From Symsagittifera roscoffensis (lineage: Eukaryota; Xenacoelomorpha; Acoela; Convolutidae): a stretch of DNA of 36,057 bases. Below are positions 1 through 11,026 of this stretch, piece after piece. The position numbers and the translations under genes are program-made. The first letter of the stretch is position 1. The number at the start of each line of letters is the position of its first letter. Below the pieces are notes generated by a model. It was given only the letters and a program-made list of their open reading frames with translations. It did no database searches and was not told the origin of the DNA. The stretch lies in NCBI RefSeq assembly GCF_963678635.1, contig NW_026971753.1, positions 1-36,057 on the forward strand, read 5' to 3'.

Positions 1-748
1 CCAGAATAGTCTGACGGTGGGCTCGGCAGTTCTAAGGCAACAAAAATCCATGGTTTAAGCACCCTAGAGAAACGTTTTTGCGAATTGGCCTGAATAGAAA
101 AAAAACCGAGATTACTTATATATATTACTTACTTTATTCAAAAGTCAGAAGAAAAACTAAGAAAAAAGGAGTTTTTTTGTAGAGATACCAAAATAGCAAG
201 CTTTTTACGAAGGAAGCAAATAATAGCGACTCTTGCATACATACAGCCGGCTAGCTGCGACATCGACAAAAGCGCTCTTTGAGTATCCCAAACTGGCCAA
301 AATATTCTCAATTTAAAACCTGAACATTTTCATAAAAAATAATCACTGTTAAAACATAGTTTACATTTTGATATAAGCTAGGCATCAATTGTCTTTCAGA
401 CTGAATAGAAAAATCAGTCAAAACTTGCTAGTTAAAAATCGAAAAGCTCAAAATTTGACACAGTAAAAGAACCACTCCAGCGCATATGTTCATTTATATA
501 TAATGGGTAAAAATTTTGTTCCCTCAGCTCAATCAGTTAATAAAAAATTTGAGTGTATTTTAGTAATTCAGCTGAAACACTTGGAGTTTGAGAAGTATTG
601 ATTAGCTTTGCGTGGTCAATCAGGCGATGTACCAAAAATCAAAGGCAAAGTTGTCCAAAAAGCTACAAAACATGGGTCTGAGCGGTTTGAGCTGAGAAGT
701 GGTTTTTCAACGCAATATGGACACCAGTATGAAAAAGTAATCATATAT
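1..748. other. Intergenic, no gene recognised
   Basis: I see no convincing coding exon, RNA gene or repeat array here. It is AT-rich sequence downstream (in transcription sense) of the minus-strand claudin-like gene. A distal exon of a gene outside the window cannot be excluded. Confidence 0.4.
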
Positions 749-776
749 TTTATTCATTCAAAAGGACTGTTTTATT
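749..776 (-). terminator. Candidate polyadenylation signals of the claudin-like gene
   Basis: Two AATAAA hexamers on the minus strand (TTTATT on the plus strand at 749-754 and 771-776) lie about 150-175 bases past the stop codon of the claudin-like gene at 925. Position and strand fit a 3' end. In AT-rich DNA such hexamers are common, so this is only suggestive. Confidence 0.4.
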
Positions 777-924
777 CAAATTAAAGTTTAAGTTATAGAT
801 TGAAAAAATACAATTGAGTGATATAAAATGTTTGTAAAAATCTGCATGACGTTCATGTAGGTGCATGAGTTTTGCATTTTTACTGTAGTTTTCAAGCTTT
901 GACGCAAGTTCACTAATGGAAAGT

Positions 925-1491
925 TTACAAAGTCTGGTATGGTTGCTCTTTCTTTCTGAGGTAAAGCAGCACGGCCACTGGAACGGCCATGATTTCAGGT
1001 CCGAGACCCATAATGGGCACCACACTGCCCCAACACACACCGCGGTCTGCATTTTCAGGAAACTCTTCATTCTCAAAAAAGATGGTCCAACCGTCGCTGT
1101 AATAAGCCAAAATTTGAAGGAAATCAGCTACAATGAGGGTCAGAACATTTAATGTCGAAAACACGACAACCACCTTAGCGCAGGTCTCCGTTCGAAAAAG
1201 GCTGGCTATGAACCCAAGCAGCGTTAAGAGAGAAACTGCGTGTCCTAAGACGTAGAATCCCCTCGCAGCTTGAATCGTTGTTGGAGCGTCCAATTTAGTC
1301 AAAAAGCACCCATCGTCATCACAGAAGGTCCATAGGTTAGCGCGCCACTGTATCGTTTTATTGCAGTCATGAATGTCCACTTCTGCTTCCCAGTAGTATC
1401 CACAGTTTCCATTGGCTGATAGGCTCAAAAGTAGACCGGTCAAAACGAGAATGGACCCAACAGTTACCAAAGAAATTTCGTTGTGGTTCAT
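925..1491 (-). CDS. Claudin/PMP22-superfamily four-pass membrane protein
   Basis: A 188-residue ORF with an ATG start and no intron needed. Four hydrophobic segments are visible at about residues 8-26, 80-99, 104-127 and 154-178, giving the tetraspan layout of claudins and their PMP22/EMP/MP20 relatives. The first outer loop carries the family signature: an LWxxC element (RANLWTFC, residues 50-57), a second Cys at 62, then IQAARGFYVLG (73-83) leading into helix 2, as in the claudin W-LW-C-C pattern. One N-glycosylation sequon (NKT, 44-46) lies in the same loop. Claudin relatives act in the plasma membrane as cell-contact, barrier or channel-associated proteins; which role this one has cannot be told. 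The tail is only about 10 residues and lacks a clear PDZ-binding end. Length is near the usual 190-230. It could be a fragment of a multi-exon gene, but the ORF looks complete. Confidence 0.75.
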   Translation of the reverse strand: MNHNEISLVTVGSILVLTGLLLSLSANGNCGYYWEAEVDIHDCNKTIQWRANLWTFCDDDGCFLTKLDAPTTIQAARGFYVLGHAVSLLTLLGFIASLFRTETCAKVVVVFSTLNVLTLIVADFLQILAYYSDGWTIFFENEEFPENADRGVCWGSVVPIMGLGPEIMAVPVAVLLYLRKKEQPYQTL

Positions 1492-2669
1492 TTTTTAAGC
1501 AAAACCCTTGGTGTTGTTTATATCAATCGTGTTGTTTAATTCTTGACGATGTTTGAGATGCGAAAAATTCAAAAAAAATCAAACGTTGGGCTCACAGCTC
1601 AAGAATGGGAATATAATAAACTCGAAATGAATGAATTGCTGTACGGCCGAACGGTAGAGCCGATTATCATAGAAAACATCTAACTCTTTGTGGTATGTTT
1701 ACTTTCAAAGATAACAGGAAAGAAGGTTTGCTTAAGTTTGTTCACATTTGTTGTCTCGCCATCAAAAGGTTTCAAATTTGGGCTTTACAGGTCTTCAAAA
1801 CTTGAACAAACGTTCAATCCAAAAACAATGAAAGACTGAAAAGCACTATTTTGTAGTCATTCAAATGTTTGGTGGTGTTTGATTTTGTGTATGTAGCTGT
1901 GATTGACTTAAGATAAAGAAGAGTCTGCGTAAACTTACAAAGACCCAGTTGATGCGCTTCTTTATTCTTTCTTAAGGTTTTAGAATCCAAAAGAAAGCTA
2001 GCTAGATACGAGGTCAGAAGAGGATGAGGCTTAGAAAGAGAAAGAGGTCGGTTTATTTGATTGCGCCAGGGTCAAAGGATTTAATTAGCTTAGTTAGTTT
2101 ATATTCAACAAAATTAAGAGTTCTTAATCTAAAAAAGTGTACCTAATTTTTATGGACAAAGAGCTTGCCTTTCATTTTTTGTGGGATCCAAAATACGGCT
2201 CAAAGTAGCTCAAAGACTGACAGCTGAACAAAGAGCCAGAATGTCTGTATGAGATGGCAACGCATTTGAAGGGGGAAAAGTCGGAGCAATAACACCGCTG
2301 AAAATCATTTGACAACCGGAATCAGCTGCCAAGAATTGCAAATGGAAAAACTCTTTTCCTCGATCTTTTTTTCAGCATCGGCATTAAACATTATTGGTCA
2401 GAGTTTCATCTTTGTGCCTGCCGACACATTTCCGCTGACCAGTAGAAAAAAGGCAAAAATACAGCCACTTCCGAAGACGAAAAATACAAGGCGTGTTTTG
2501 TATCAAAATGTATTTTATAATGCCATTCATTTTTCATTTTGCTGTTTTGGATTATCTGATGAATTTTACTCAACCTAAGAGTCCAAGACAAGCTCAATCA
2601 TCTCATTTGAAAAATTCAAATGTTTCCGTTCAGAATAACGACCAGACTGAATTGATTTAAACTGGCAAA
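1492..2669. other. Intergenic between two divergent genes
   Basis: This stretch separates the minus-strand claudin-like gene from the plus-strand PAN-like gene, so it should hold both promoters. A TATA-like GATATAAAC (minus strand) lies only about 30 bases before the claudin-like ATG, too close for a normal leader, so I do not call it. ORFs inside (for example 2309-2578) start at non-ATG codons and look like noise. Confidence 0.4.
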
Positions 2670-3695
2670 ATGCATTTGGCGCTTTATTTTTTGCTCTGTT
2701 TTGTGTTCTCTGCAGTTACTGATGCATCGACCCAACTTGATCTCTCCCTCTTTCGGGAAGAGTGTCCATGTTTGAAAGCATACGACGTGGAGCCTGTGTT
2801 TGCGTACTACGCATATGATATAGACTCATGCGTTGTGTATTGTATAGGAGTTCAAGCTTGCGAGGCTGTCAACTATTGCGTATGTATTTTCTTTCGTAAA
2901 CCATTTTTGTTACGATCATTTGAAAAATGGGAGGAACTTTTTATTCGGGTGTGTGCAGGTATCACAATTAATTATCGGAATAGGTCGAGTGATATATCAT
3001 ATCAAAGCCCTTTCAATCGTGATTTGAACGACAATTTTCAAAAAAAATTTCACAGTGTTGAGGATAACCGGTTTGAAGTTTTTGATTTTTAGTCTGATTT
3101 CGAACCAATATGATGTGAGCGTGTATGCTTACAATAGCTTATTTAAGCTTATTTTGAGCCATGAAAACCTAGTTGTGCTCAAGCAAAAGTAGTTTTTGGA
3201 GTTTTAGCGCCATTTTGTAAACAAAAGTTTAAAGTTGTCTGCAAAAATGTCTGCAAAATATTTTGAAACATTTTTTAAAATCATTTTAACATTTTTTGTG
3301 TATAATAAATTGTTTATATTAATTTAATAATTGCAAAAAAAAGGAAAATGTTAGTGATCATTTTATCCAACCTTGCCCTTAAGAGTTACCCCACTATGCT
3401 ATTTACATGTATTATTGTATAAAAACCTTTCAAGGTTCAATTGAATTTGTTATTTCATTGGCGACTTATGCTTGCTTAGAGTGGGACGAAATTGTGCAAA
3501 GGATATAGTAAATTTGGCGTGGGTTATGAGCCCGAGGCAATCAACAACCTGGACTGTGCCGGCTTCCCTTCCGTATCTTCCACTTCTTCCGAGAAGTGGT
3601 ACTGGGTCAAAGAGGTCATTGACGGGGAAACCACTGACTGCCAGATAGAACACGACAGACTGGGCCAAACACGTATGCATTTCAGTACGCAGTGA
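2670..3695 (+). CDS. Two-exon secreted PAN/apple-like small protein
   Basis: Exon 1 (2670-2879) starts at ATG and encodes 70 codons. It opens with a hydrophobic signal peptide (about residues 1-19) and then has Cys at 32, 34, 54, 58, 64 and 70. It ends exactly at a codon border before a GTATGT donor (2880). An acceptor (TTGCTTAG, ending 3479) allows exon 2 (3480-3695), which reads in the same phase to a TGA. Across the join the spacing C-x3-C-x5-C followed by a hydrophobic strand and another Cys resembles the core of PAN/apple domains, which are extracellular protein- or sugar-binding modules. The mature protein would be about 120 residues, short for a complete PAN domain plus linker, so exons could be missing. 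Reading on through the donor would give a 140-residue ORF whose tail lies in a dispersed repeat, which argues for splicing. Candidate AATAAA signals follow at 4052 and about 4123. Confidence 0.5.
2880..3479 (+). other. Predicted intron of the PAN-like gene
   Basis: GTATGT at the 5' end and TTGCTTAG at the 3' end bound 600 bases that join two phase-0 exons. It carries a copy of a dispersed repeat (2968-3095). Confidence 0.5.
2968..3095 (+). repeat. Dispersed repeat, copy 1 (intronic)
   Basis: About 130 bases here align by eye with 29835-29950: ATAATTATCG-like start, AGTG-TATATCA, a CCCTTTCA-TCGTGATT core and a GTTTTGATTTTTA-like end. Both copies are on the same strand and diverged. It is probably an old non-autonomous transposon or SINE-like piece; I saw no terminal inverted repeats. 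Confidence 0.5.
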
Positions 3696-5099
3696 AAGAG
3701 GCTCCAACGAGTCTGTTTCTTAGAGTTATAGTACACTTGGAGAGTTTGGATAAACCGTAAAATCCCCTCATAAGAGACCAACCGTATACATGTCCCCTAG
3801 CCAGCCATTAATTTTGAAAGATGATTATGTATTCATGATGCCTTTCGAACAAGTGCGCTCACAATTTTTATGTGGGATTGCATTTGAATGCTTGTTTTCT
3901 CAAGAAAAAACTGTTATTTTGCTATAAATCTAAGGTATACTCAAAATAATTTCCTAAAAAAAACGTATTTTCTCCCCCCTCCCACTGCATCAATTGAGGG
4001 AGGGGAAGGGGAGAAGATTGTACGGTTGATCCAATTAACGTTCCGGTTTCGAATAAAGTGACAAAAAAGTGACAAAAAATTCTTTTCCAGACTAAATTCG
4101 AATATTGTGCGTATAGGATGTGAAATAAAAATGAAGCTATACTGAGTATATCCGTGACCGGCCCGTTAGGAGGACATACTGTGCACTGGATAGGAGCACA
4201 GTTTGGTGTCTGTAGGTCAGTATAATCGAGAGACAGGTCTTAAAGCGCGTTCCAAAATTTAAGTGGATTCAAATTTAAAAGTTTCCATAGTATGCGCGTA
4301 CAAATAATTGTAACAAAAAAATTGTCGATTCATTTGTTTTGTCGCGGATTATGCAACAATCGATTGTAGCTAGGTATTCTGGGTTCGACAACTGTGAGCG
4401 GATTTTGCATTGCAAAATGTTAGTGGTTTCCGCAATTGTAATCAGAATCAGCAAAATTTAGTAATGGAATCCGCAAATGTAAGAATATTCCGCAAATTGT
4501 TCTTTTTGTTCATTAAACTGAACGGAACCAATTTTTTCGTATGAACAATTAAAAGCTTGAGCTAAAAATTTTATCCAGCAATTGCCGAATTTGAAAGCAA
4601 ACACTTAACATTTGTCAGCGGAATCCACAAACAATTTCTAAATTATTGGTTGACTAAATCAGTGGATGTGTCCTGTGCAGTTTTTGGGATAAATTTGCCA
4701 ACAAGCATTTTTGGATCATAATTATGGAAGCATAATATCACACATCACCGAATTTAATCATGAATGGGGATCAGTGGGTTGGGAGTTTTGGAAACACTAC
4801 ACATAACTATAACTTGAGGAAATTGACTTAAATGAGTAATTGACCTAAATAAAAACGGTAATGTTTAACCGACTCAACTGCAGAGCTTTTCAATCTACTG
4901 TATTCGTCACAAGCATTTGTTATGCACAGTACTTGGATGGATCCGAACTAAGAAAAACAAGATTGCTTGTGTTAAGTTGAAGTTCTGGCCGTTTTGACTG
5001 TACTGCAATGTATTTGAAATGCGTTCTAAAAATCAGTTATAAAAAGGTGATAAAGTTTCAAAAATATAGTTGAGTTTGTTGAGAAGTTACCAGTTTTTC
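3696..5099. other. Intergenic, no gene recognised
   Basis: No supported ORF. Contents I can name are a pyrimidine/purine hairpin (3970-4015), AATAAA hexamers that may serve the PAN-like gene, and several scattered copies of a TCCGCAA-type word between 4390 and 4640 on both strands, without a clear repeat unit. Confidence 0.4.
3970..4015. repeat. Pyrimidine/purine inverted repeat
   Basis: A C-rich arm (3970-3983, TTCTCCCCCCTCCC) and a G-rich arm (3998-4015) flank a loop of about 14 bases and can pair as a hairpin. The G-rich arm has three G-runs (3, 4, 4), one short of a classical intramolecular G-quadruplex. Confidence 0.5.
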
Positions 5100-6975
5100 C
5101 ATAAAGACGCGCTGTTAAAATGTGGTCTTAAATTGCCCCTCAAGTAAATTTTGAAGTCGCGCCGTCTGTTTTTCTTCCAATTTCGCCAGCAGTCTTGTCT
5201 TATATTGCACAGCTAAATCGTTACAAAAGTCACGCCACTAAAAATTTTCAAAGTGGCAATCAGTCTTTTCTCAAGTTGCGCGATCAGAATTTCTTCAAAT
5301 TGTGTCACCAGTCTTGTGTTAAGTCGCACTGCTAAATTTCTTCTAATTTGCGCGTTGATATCTCTTTTAATAGTCGCGCTGTCATTCTTTCTTTTTTTCG
5401 ACCCTCATTTTTTCTTTAATCGCGCCGCTAAGATCTCTACTTTTTAAGTTTTGCCATTTAATTGTTTTCTTTATTTTTGTCGGTATTTTTGTTTATAACT
5501 CGAGCCAATAGATTTTACCCTGAGTCACTCTGCACTTTTTTCAAATTGCGCTTTTAGTCTTTTCTTGAGCTGCATCGTCATTTTTTTCATAGGTCGCGCT
5601 GCCCAAGTCTTTTAAAGGTGCAACATAAAAACTGTTTGAGTCGCTTTGCTACAATCTTAACAGAGTTAGACTTTGTCGCCTGTCTTGTCTTAAGTCGCGT
5701 TGCTTACTTTTTTAAAAGTTGGGCGCTGATATTTTTTTTTATAGACGCGCCGTCATTCTTTTTTTTTCAGACCCTCAGTTTTTCTTCAGTCGCGCAGCTA
5801 AAGTTTTCACTTTTCAAATCTTGCCATTTAATTTTTTTTTAATTTTGCGTCCTATTTTTTGTATATAACTCTAGCCAATAGGTTTTTTCCTGAAAGAACC
5901 TGCAATTTTTTTTCGAATTGCGCCGTCAAAAGTTTCATAAACTTCACCGTTAGTTCTTCCTTAGGCCGAGCAGCCTTAGTTTTTTCTTAACTCGGGCTGT
6001 CATTATCTTATTAATTCGCACCATCAGCATTTTCTTCAGGCGCCTAAGCAAAATCTTTTCTTTGGTCGCGCAATCAGTCTACTTTCGGGTTTTTCCGTCT
6101 GCATTTTGGCCTAATTTGTGCCGCCAGTCTTGTCTTAAATCGCGCTGCTTAGTCATTTCTTAAGTTGCGCTGCTAGCAATAATTGAAGACGCGCTGTTTT
6201 TTTTTAAATTCATGTCATCAATTTTTCTTTAGTCGTGTTGCTATTGTTTCTTAAATCGTGCCGCTGACGAGTACATGAAATGCGTTGTTGATTCTTCCCC
6301 CAAAAGCCGCGCCGCTAAAATTTTTATTCAATTGTTGGTGTCAATCTTTGTTTCAAGCTTTACCCTCAGTCTTTTTTTCAGCCGCCTCGCCCCGATCATT
6401 TCTGAACTCAGGCCGTCACTCTTTTTCTGAGTCGCGCCAAGAAATTTTCCGTAAATCGGGCTTGAAACTTTTCTTAAGTTAAGCCATCAAACTTTCTTTA
6501 AGTCCGACCTTCAATTTTTTCTTATGTTGCAGCATGAGCTTTTTCATTAGTCACGCTTTCAAAATTTTTCTTAAATCGCACTGTCAGTTTACTTCTAAGC
6601 CGCACCAACAGTGTGTTTGAAGTTGCGCCGTCAGTCACGTCGTAAGTCGCTCTGCTGTTTCAAATTTTTTAAGGCGCGTTCTTAAAGTGTTTGCTTTAGA
6701 TGCGCCATCAGTCTGATCTTAAGTCGTTACGTCGGTTTTTTTTCTCGAACCGCGCCGCCAATCTTGTCATAAGTCGCGCTGCTAAGCCATTTCATAAGTC
6801 GCACCATCAAAATCCTTTCACTGCATTTTTTTTCATATTTTGCGTCGCTACTTTCCTATTCTTTGATAAGTGGCGGAGCTAGATTTTTTCATTAGACACA
6901 CTGCAAAATTTTTTTAAATTTGCGCCATCAGTTCTTTACTAAGCTGCACCGTCAGTCTTTTTTAAGTCACTTCAT
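5100..6975 (+). repeat. Degenerate pyrimidine-rich minisatellite
   Basis: Dozens of diverged monomers of about 24-32 bases, each reading roughly CAGTCTTTTCTTAAGT followed by CGCGC(T/C)G. A larger period is visible too: about 5343-5570 recurs at about 5712-5935 (offset near 368), sharing GCTGTCATTC, CCATTTAATT and GAGCCAATAG-like words. The small ORFs inside (for example 5253-5447, 5618-5842, 6285-6482) are by-products of the repeat. The last monomers run straight into array 1, whose unit starts with the same CAGTCTTTTCTTAAGT word. Confidence 0.75.
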
Positions 6976-8523
6976 CAGTCTTTTCTTAAGTTACTTTCCA
7001 ACTCACTTCCCCGGCTGAAATGGACTTCTAAGGCTCCGCCTATTTCAAATGGACGATTTCGTCAGTCTTTTCTTAAGTTACTTTCCAACTCACTTCCCCG
7101 GCTGAAATGGACTTCTAAGGCTCCGCCTATTTCAAATGGACGATTTCGTCAGTCTTTTCTTAAGTTACTTTCCAACTCACTTCCCCGGCTGAAATGGACT
7201 TCTAAGACTCCGCCTATTTCAAATGGACGATTTCGTCAGTCTTTTCTTAAGTTACTTTTCAACTCACTTTCCCGGCTGAAATGGACTTCTAAGGCTCCGC
7301 CTATTTCAAATGGACGATTTCGTCAGTCTTTTCTTAAGTTACTTTCCAACTCACTTCCCCGGCTGAAATGGACTTCTAAGGCTCCGCCTATTTCAAGTCA
7401 GTCTTTTCTTAAGTTACTTTCCAACTCACTTCCCCGGCTGAAATGGACTTCTAAGGCTCCGCCTATTTCAAATGGACGATTCCGTCAGTCTTTTCTTAAG
7501 TTACTTTCCAACTCACTTCCCCGGCTGAAATGGACTTCTAAGGCTCCGCCTATTTCAAATGGACGATTTCGTCAGTCTGTTCTTAAGTTACTTTCCAACT
7601 CACTTCCCCGGCTGAAATGGACTTCTAAGGCTCCGCCTATTTCAAATGGACGATTTCGTCAGTCTTTTCTTAAGTTACTTTCCAACTCACTTCCCCGGCT
7701 GAAATGGACTTCTAAGGCTCCGCCTATTTCAAATGGACGATTTCGTCAGTCTTTTCTTAAGTTACTTTCCAACTCACTTCCCCGGCTGAAATGGACTTCT
7801 AAGGCTCCGCCTATTTCAAATGGACGATTTCGTCAGTCTTTTCTTAAGTTACTTTCCAACTCACTTCCCCGGCTGAAATGGACTTCTAAGGCTCCGCCTA
7901 TTTCAAATGGACGATTTCGTCAGTCTTTTCTTAAGTTACTTTCCAACTCACTTCCCCGGCTGAAATGGACTTCTAAGGCTCCGCCTATTTCAAATGGACG
8001 ATTTCGTCAGTCTTTTCTTAAGTTACTTTCCAACTCACTTCCCCGGCTGAAATGGACTTCTAAGGCTCCGCCTATTTCAAATGGACGATTTCGTCAGTCT
8101 TTTCTTAAGTTACTTTCCAACTCACTTCCCCGGCTGAAATGGACTTCTAAGGCTCCGCCTATTTCAAATGGACGATTTCGTCAGTCTTTTCTTAAGTTAC
8201 TTTCCAACTCACTTCCCCGGCTGAAATGGACTTCTAAGGCTCCGCCTATTTCAAATGGACGATTTCGTCAGTCTTTTCTTAAGTTACTTTCCAACTCACT
8301 TCCCCGGCTGAAATGGACTTCTAAGGCTCCGCCTATTTCAAATGGACGATTTCGTCAGTCTTTTCTTAAGTTACTTTCCAACTCACTTCCCCGGCTGAAA
8401 TGGACTTCTAAGGCTCCGCCTATTTCAAATGGACGATTTCGTCAGTCTTTTCTTAAGTTACTTTCCAACTCACTTCCCCGGCTGAAATGGACTTCTAAGG
8501 CTCCGCCTATTTCAAATGGACGA
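6976..8523 (+). repeat. Array 1: 87-bp satellite, about 18 copies
   Basis: Head-to-tail copies of an 87-base unit starting CAGTCTTTTCTTAAGTTAC and ending in ATGGACGATTTCGT. Copies are nearly identical. One lacks 12 bases (near 7396) and a few have single changes (near 7206, 7255, 7482, 7579). Adding the 12 missing bases, the length is 17 units plus 81 bases. The right edge falls at GGACGA followed by CATGTCTGG, exactly as in array 2. The left edge grades into the degenerate minisatellite. Confidence 0.95.
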
Positions 8524-9057
8524 CATGTCTGGAGTTTAGAAAATCCAAGTTTATGTGGATTATACCTCTAAGTCGCATGATAGCAGCCATCTAATTTGAG
8601 CAATGTTCAACTGCAACAACCGACCATCTCTTTCAATCAGCAGACATCAACTTGCAATTACAAGCCAAAACTTTGAATGATGACCTCAGGACAGCAATAA
8701 GCCTCATCTTGACAGCCGACAACATTATGTAGACAATTGACGCCAAGCAACTCGATAATCTAACCCAATCACATTTAAGACAAAATTTTGGATAATTCTA
8801 ATAGACATCCCACCCCAGACCCTCCCGTTTTTTGCGATTGCAAAATAGAATCGGCTGCACAGTGCACTCATTGTTGCATACTCTATTACAACGAAGCAGT
8901 GTTGCTCGCAAATATACGTGCAATGACCAAAATCAGCTCAAAAAGGGCAAAATTTTCAGAAATTATGCAAAAATTTCAGAAATTACCTGAAAATTTGCGA
9001 AAACTTGAATGCGAAAACTTAAAACATTTTTGGAACGAAACAAGGAAATTAAAATAA
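8520..9057 (+). pseudogene. Unrecognised decayed coding stretch (D1)
   Basis: From 8520 one frame runs about 90 codons to 8795, interrupted only by TAA at 8592 and TAG at 8730; near 8790 the open frame shifts by one and continues to 9057. The first part is rich in Leu, Gln, Asn and Asp and looks helical (for example LNDDLRTAISLILTADNI). The second has a Cys cluster (FCDCKIESAAQCTHCC) and ends in a basic, coiled-coil-like tail. There is no usable ATG at the front. I do not recognise the family; a transposon or endogenous-element gene is as likely as a host exon. The two D1/D2 differences in these frames (8756, 9021) are both silent. The reading begins right at the array edge, so the 5' part may have been lost there. 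Confidence 0.35.
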
Positions 9058-9344
9058 TAAAAAAGCTTGAAATATAACAGTCTTCCTCCATTTTTGAGTT
9101 TATAGCGCATACGTCTACCCTGCTTGACCTGTTCGAGTAAAGCCTTCGAACCTATGTTCGACTTTGTTCGATTATAACCTTCGTTCGACCGTCTTAGTTT
9201 CCGACGAATATCGGCCGAATCATGAGTACAACACCCCAGCGCGATACAGGCACTTATCTCGTTCACCCGCTCGCCATTTCCCGAGTCGAGAATTTTCACC
9301 TAATTTGTCCAACCAATAAATTATTCCAATATTTTGATGCTTAG

Positions 9345-9644
9345 CTTCATCGAATGACTACACAATTCAAGTACGAGGGTACCCGCTGCAAGTATTTTGC
9401 GAATGGGGCCAAAATGGAGAACCCACCAAAACTTATATGAATTTCGCATCTGCATATACCACAATTTCTCACTGGGGTGGCAGCAGCTACGGAAATTTTG
9501 GCCCGACCGGGTATTCAAGAAGGACTTTTCAAAAAGCGAAGCTGTTAGTGGACAAATGTTTCCTGGCAGTGGACGTGGCTGATGTCTCATATTCGACTTC
9601 GACCATAACAGGTTCATCTGTGCAAGATAACTACGATGCACTCT
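9345..9644 (+). CDS. GON-domain-like exon (D1)
   Basis: An open frame of about 100 codons lies between a possible acceptor (GATGCTTAG, ending 9344) and a strong donor (CTCT before GTAAGT at 9645). The peptide has a front strand YTIQVRGYPLQVFCEWG, then PTKTYMNFAS, a Gly/Ser/Tyr-rich middle (HWGGSSYGNFGPTGYS), then RTFQKAKLLVD with a Cys, and DVSYSTSTITG. That order (strand with Cys, a P-x-Y stretch, an aromatic/Gly loop, RFxKxxL and a D-x-(T/S)(F/Y)S end) resembles the GON domain found at the C-terminus of some ADAMTS metalloproteases and in other secreted proteins. I could not find the next exon; the nearest acceptor (after TTTTTTCAG near 9748) leads to a stop. The family call is by eye only, and the exon may be an orphaned fragment. 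Confidence 0.4.
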
Positions 9645-9653
9645 GTAAGTTAC

Positions 9654-11026
9654 TGATTTATTTTTTGCTATAATCTATAACTGTGAAATTTTCAAAAAAA
9701 AAAAACTGACCTAATAAAAGGTCAAAAATGTTGTCGACTTTTTTCAGGTCGACCACATTGATATTCTGAGCTCTCCCCAAGCCCTTAAAAGACCCTATTT
9801 TGTCCAAAGTTGCTGCGCCGCAGGCAAAATTTCAAAAAAAAAGGCCAAAAAGGCATTTTTAGGCATTTTTTTGGAAAATTGTGACCAAAAAATTGCGTTT
9901 TTCGGCGCACGCTTCCCCTCACAATTAGTATATCCTTGGGTCGCAGGAGGTCAAATCACTGAGCAGAGGGCGTCTGCCTCCCTCCCCCCAAATATCCACA
10001 ATCAAAGCAATCCAAATTGGCTTCTAAACCATATTAGCTTGAAATATAACGTAAACGTTGAAGTTATATGATACTTATAAGATTTCAAACCCCCTCAAGA
10101 TTTGCTGTTACTTAAGCTTAAAAAGGTTTTAATCTTCGACTTTTATAAGATCCTCGAATTTTGAAGTAATTCAACACAGTTCTTATTACTTTTTCTAGAA
10201 ATCAAAATTTTATTTATAGAACACCATTTTTTGTCCAAGAATAAGATTTCGAGCTACATTTTTGATCTTAATTTCTTCAATTTTGAAAAAAGTCTGGTCA
10301 TCGTTTGTTTAATTTAACGGCCTATCTTTTGTTCGCTTTGATCATGAATTCCATTCTTAGATAATTATAACGATGTGACTTTCAAAGTTTTGGGTATTTT
10401 TAGTTTTCAGAACAGGCAAGTAAATAAAAAATGAGCAATTTATCCCAACAAACTGAAGACTCATCCGCAATTTAACGGTTTGAAAAATGTTTTCTCATAT
10501 TCTCTCGAAATTTTTCTCATTCATTATTTAAAAAATAATCGAACCGGGACTGTTATATGTGATACAACATAATTTTTGCAAAAGTTTGTACGCAGCATTT
10601 TCGGTACGTCAAAAAGCGGCAGGTTATTCACGACCTTTGGTTAAACTTCTGTACTATTCTTTTGCTTTCAAAAATCTCTGTAGAGTTGACTATCATTTTA
10701 AGATCAGAAAACCTTTACCCAAGCTGAAAAAGTTCAAACAAACTTTTTGAAACCACTGTAAGTCCGAAAAAATTTCTTCAAGTATTTACAGATAATCTAC
10801 TCTTTTATTGAAATGATATGAAAATAATTGCTCACAATTTTTTGTCCTATATCGTTGCCTTACGACATTGATGTTTAAGCTCAGAATACACTATGATTAG
10901 CTTTAACCAATTAAAGTAAATTTGAGCATGTGTTTTTTTTACTAAATAATGTAAATACCCAGGTTGACTGAACTCCAAAGATTAAAAATGCTAGCCATAC
11001 AATTCAATAGTTTTGTATGGTGTCTC
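9654..11026. other. Non-coding part of D1
   Basis: AT-rich sequence with homopolymer runs. Short ORFs (9871-10071, 10559-10750) start at non-ATG codons and show no family features. Identical to 21969-23340 apart from 10459 and an A-run. Confidence 0.4.

Noticed and set aside
2309-2578. 89-codon ORF upstream of the PAN-like gene
   Set aside because: TTG start, no recognisable features, and an overlapping open frame on the opposite strand.
6976-8523. Hammerhead-ribozyme (retrozyme-like) tandem repeat
   Set aside because: The unit contains neither a CTGATGA core nor the matching GAAA arrangement; the hairpin present is of a different shape.
8976-9299. 107-codon ATG ORF on the minus strand (also 21297-21620)
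   Set aside because: It runs antisense to the better-supported plus-strand frame, overlaps a stretch of repeated TTCGA words, changes Cys to Ser between the copies and shows no family features.
9321-9641. Minus-strand ORF opposite the GON-like exon (also 21642-21956)
   Set aside because: Antisense shadow of the exon; the sense strand has splice signals and domain-like order.
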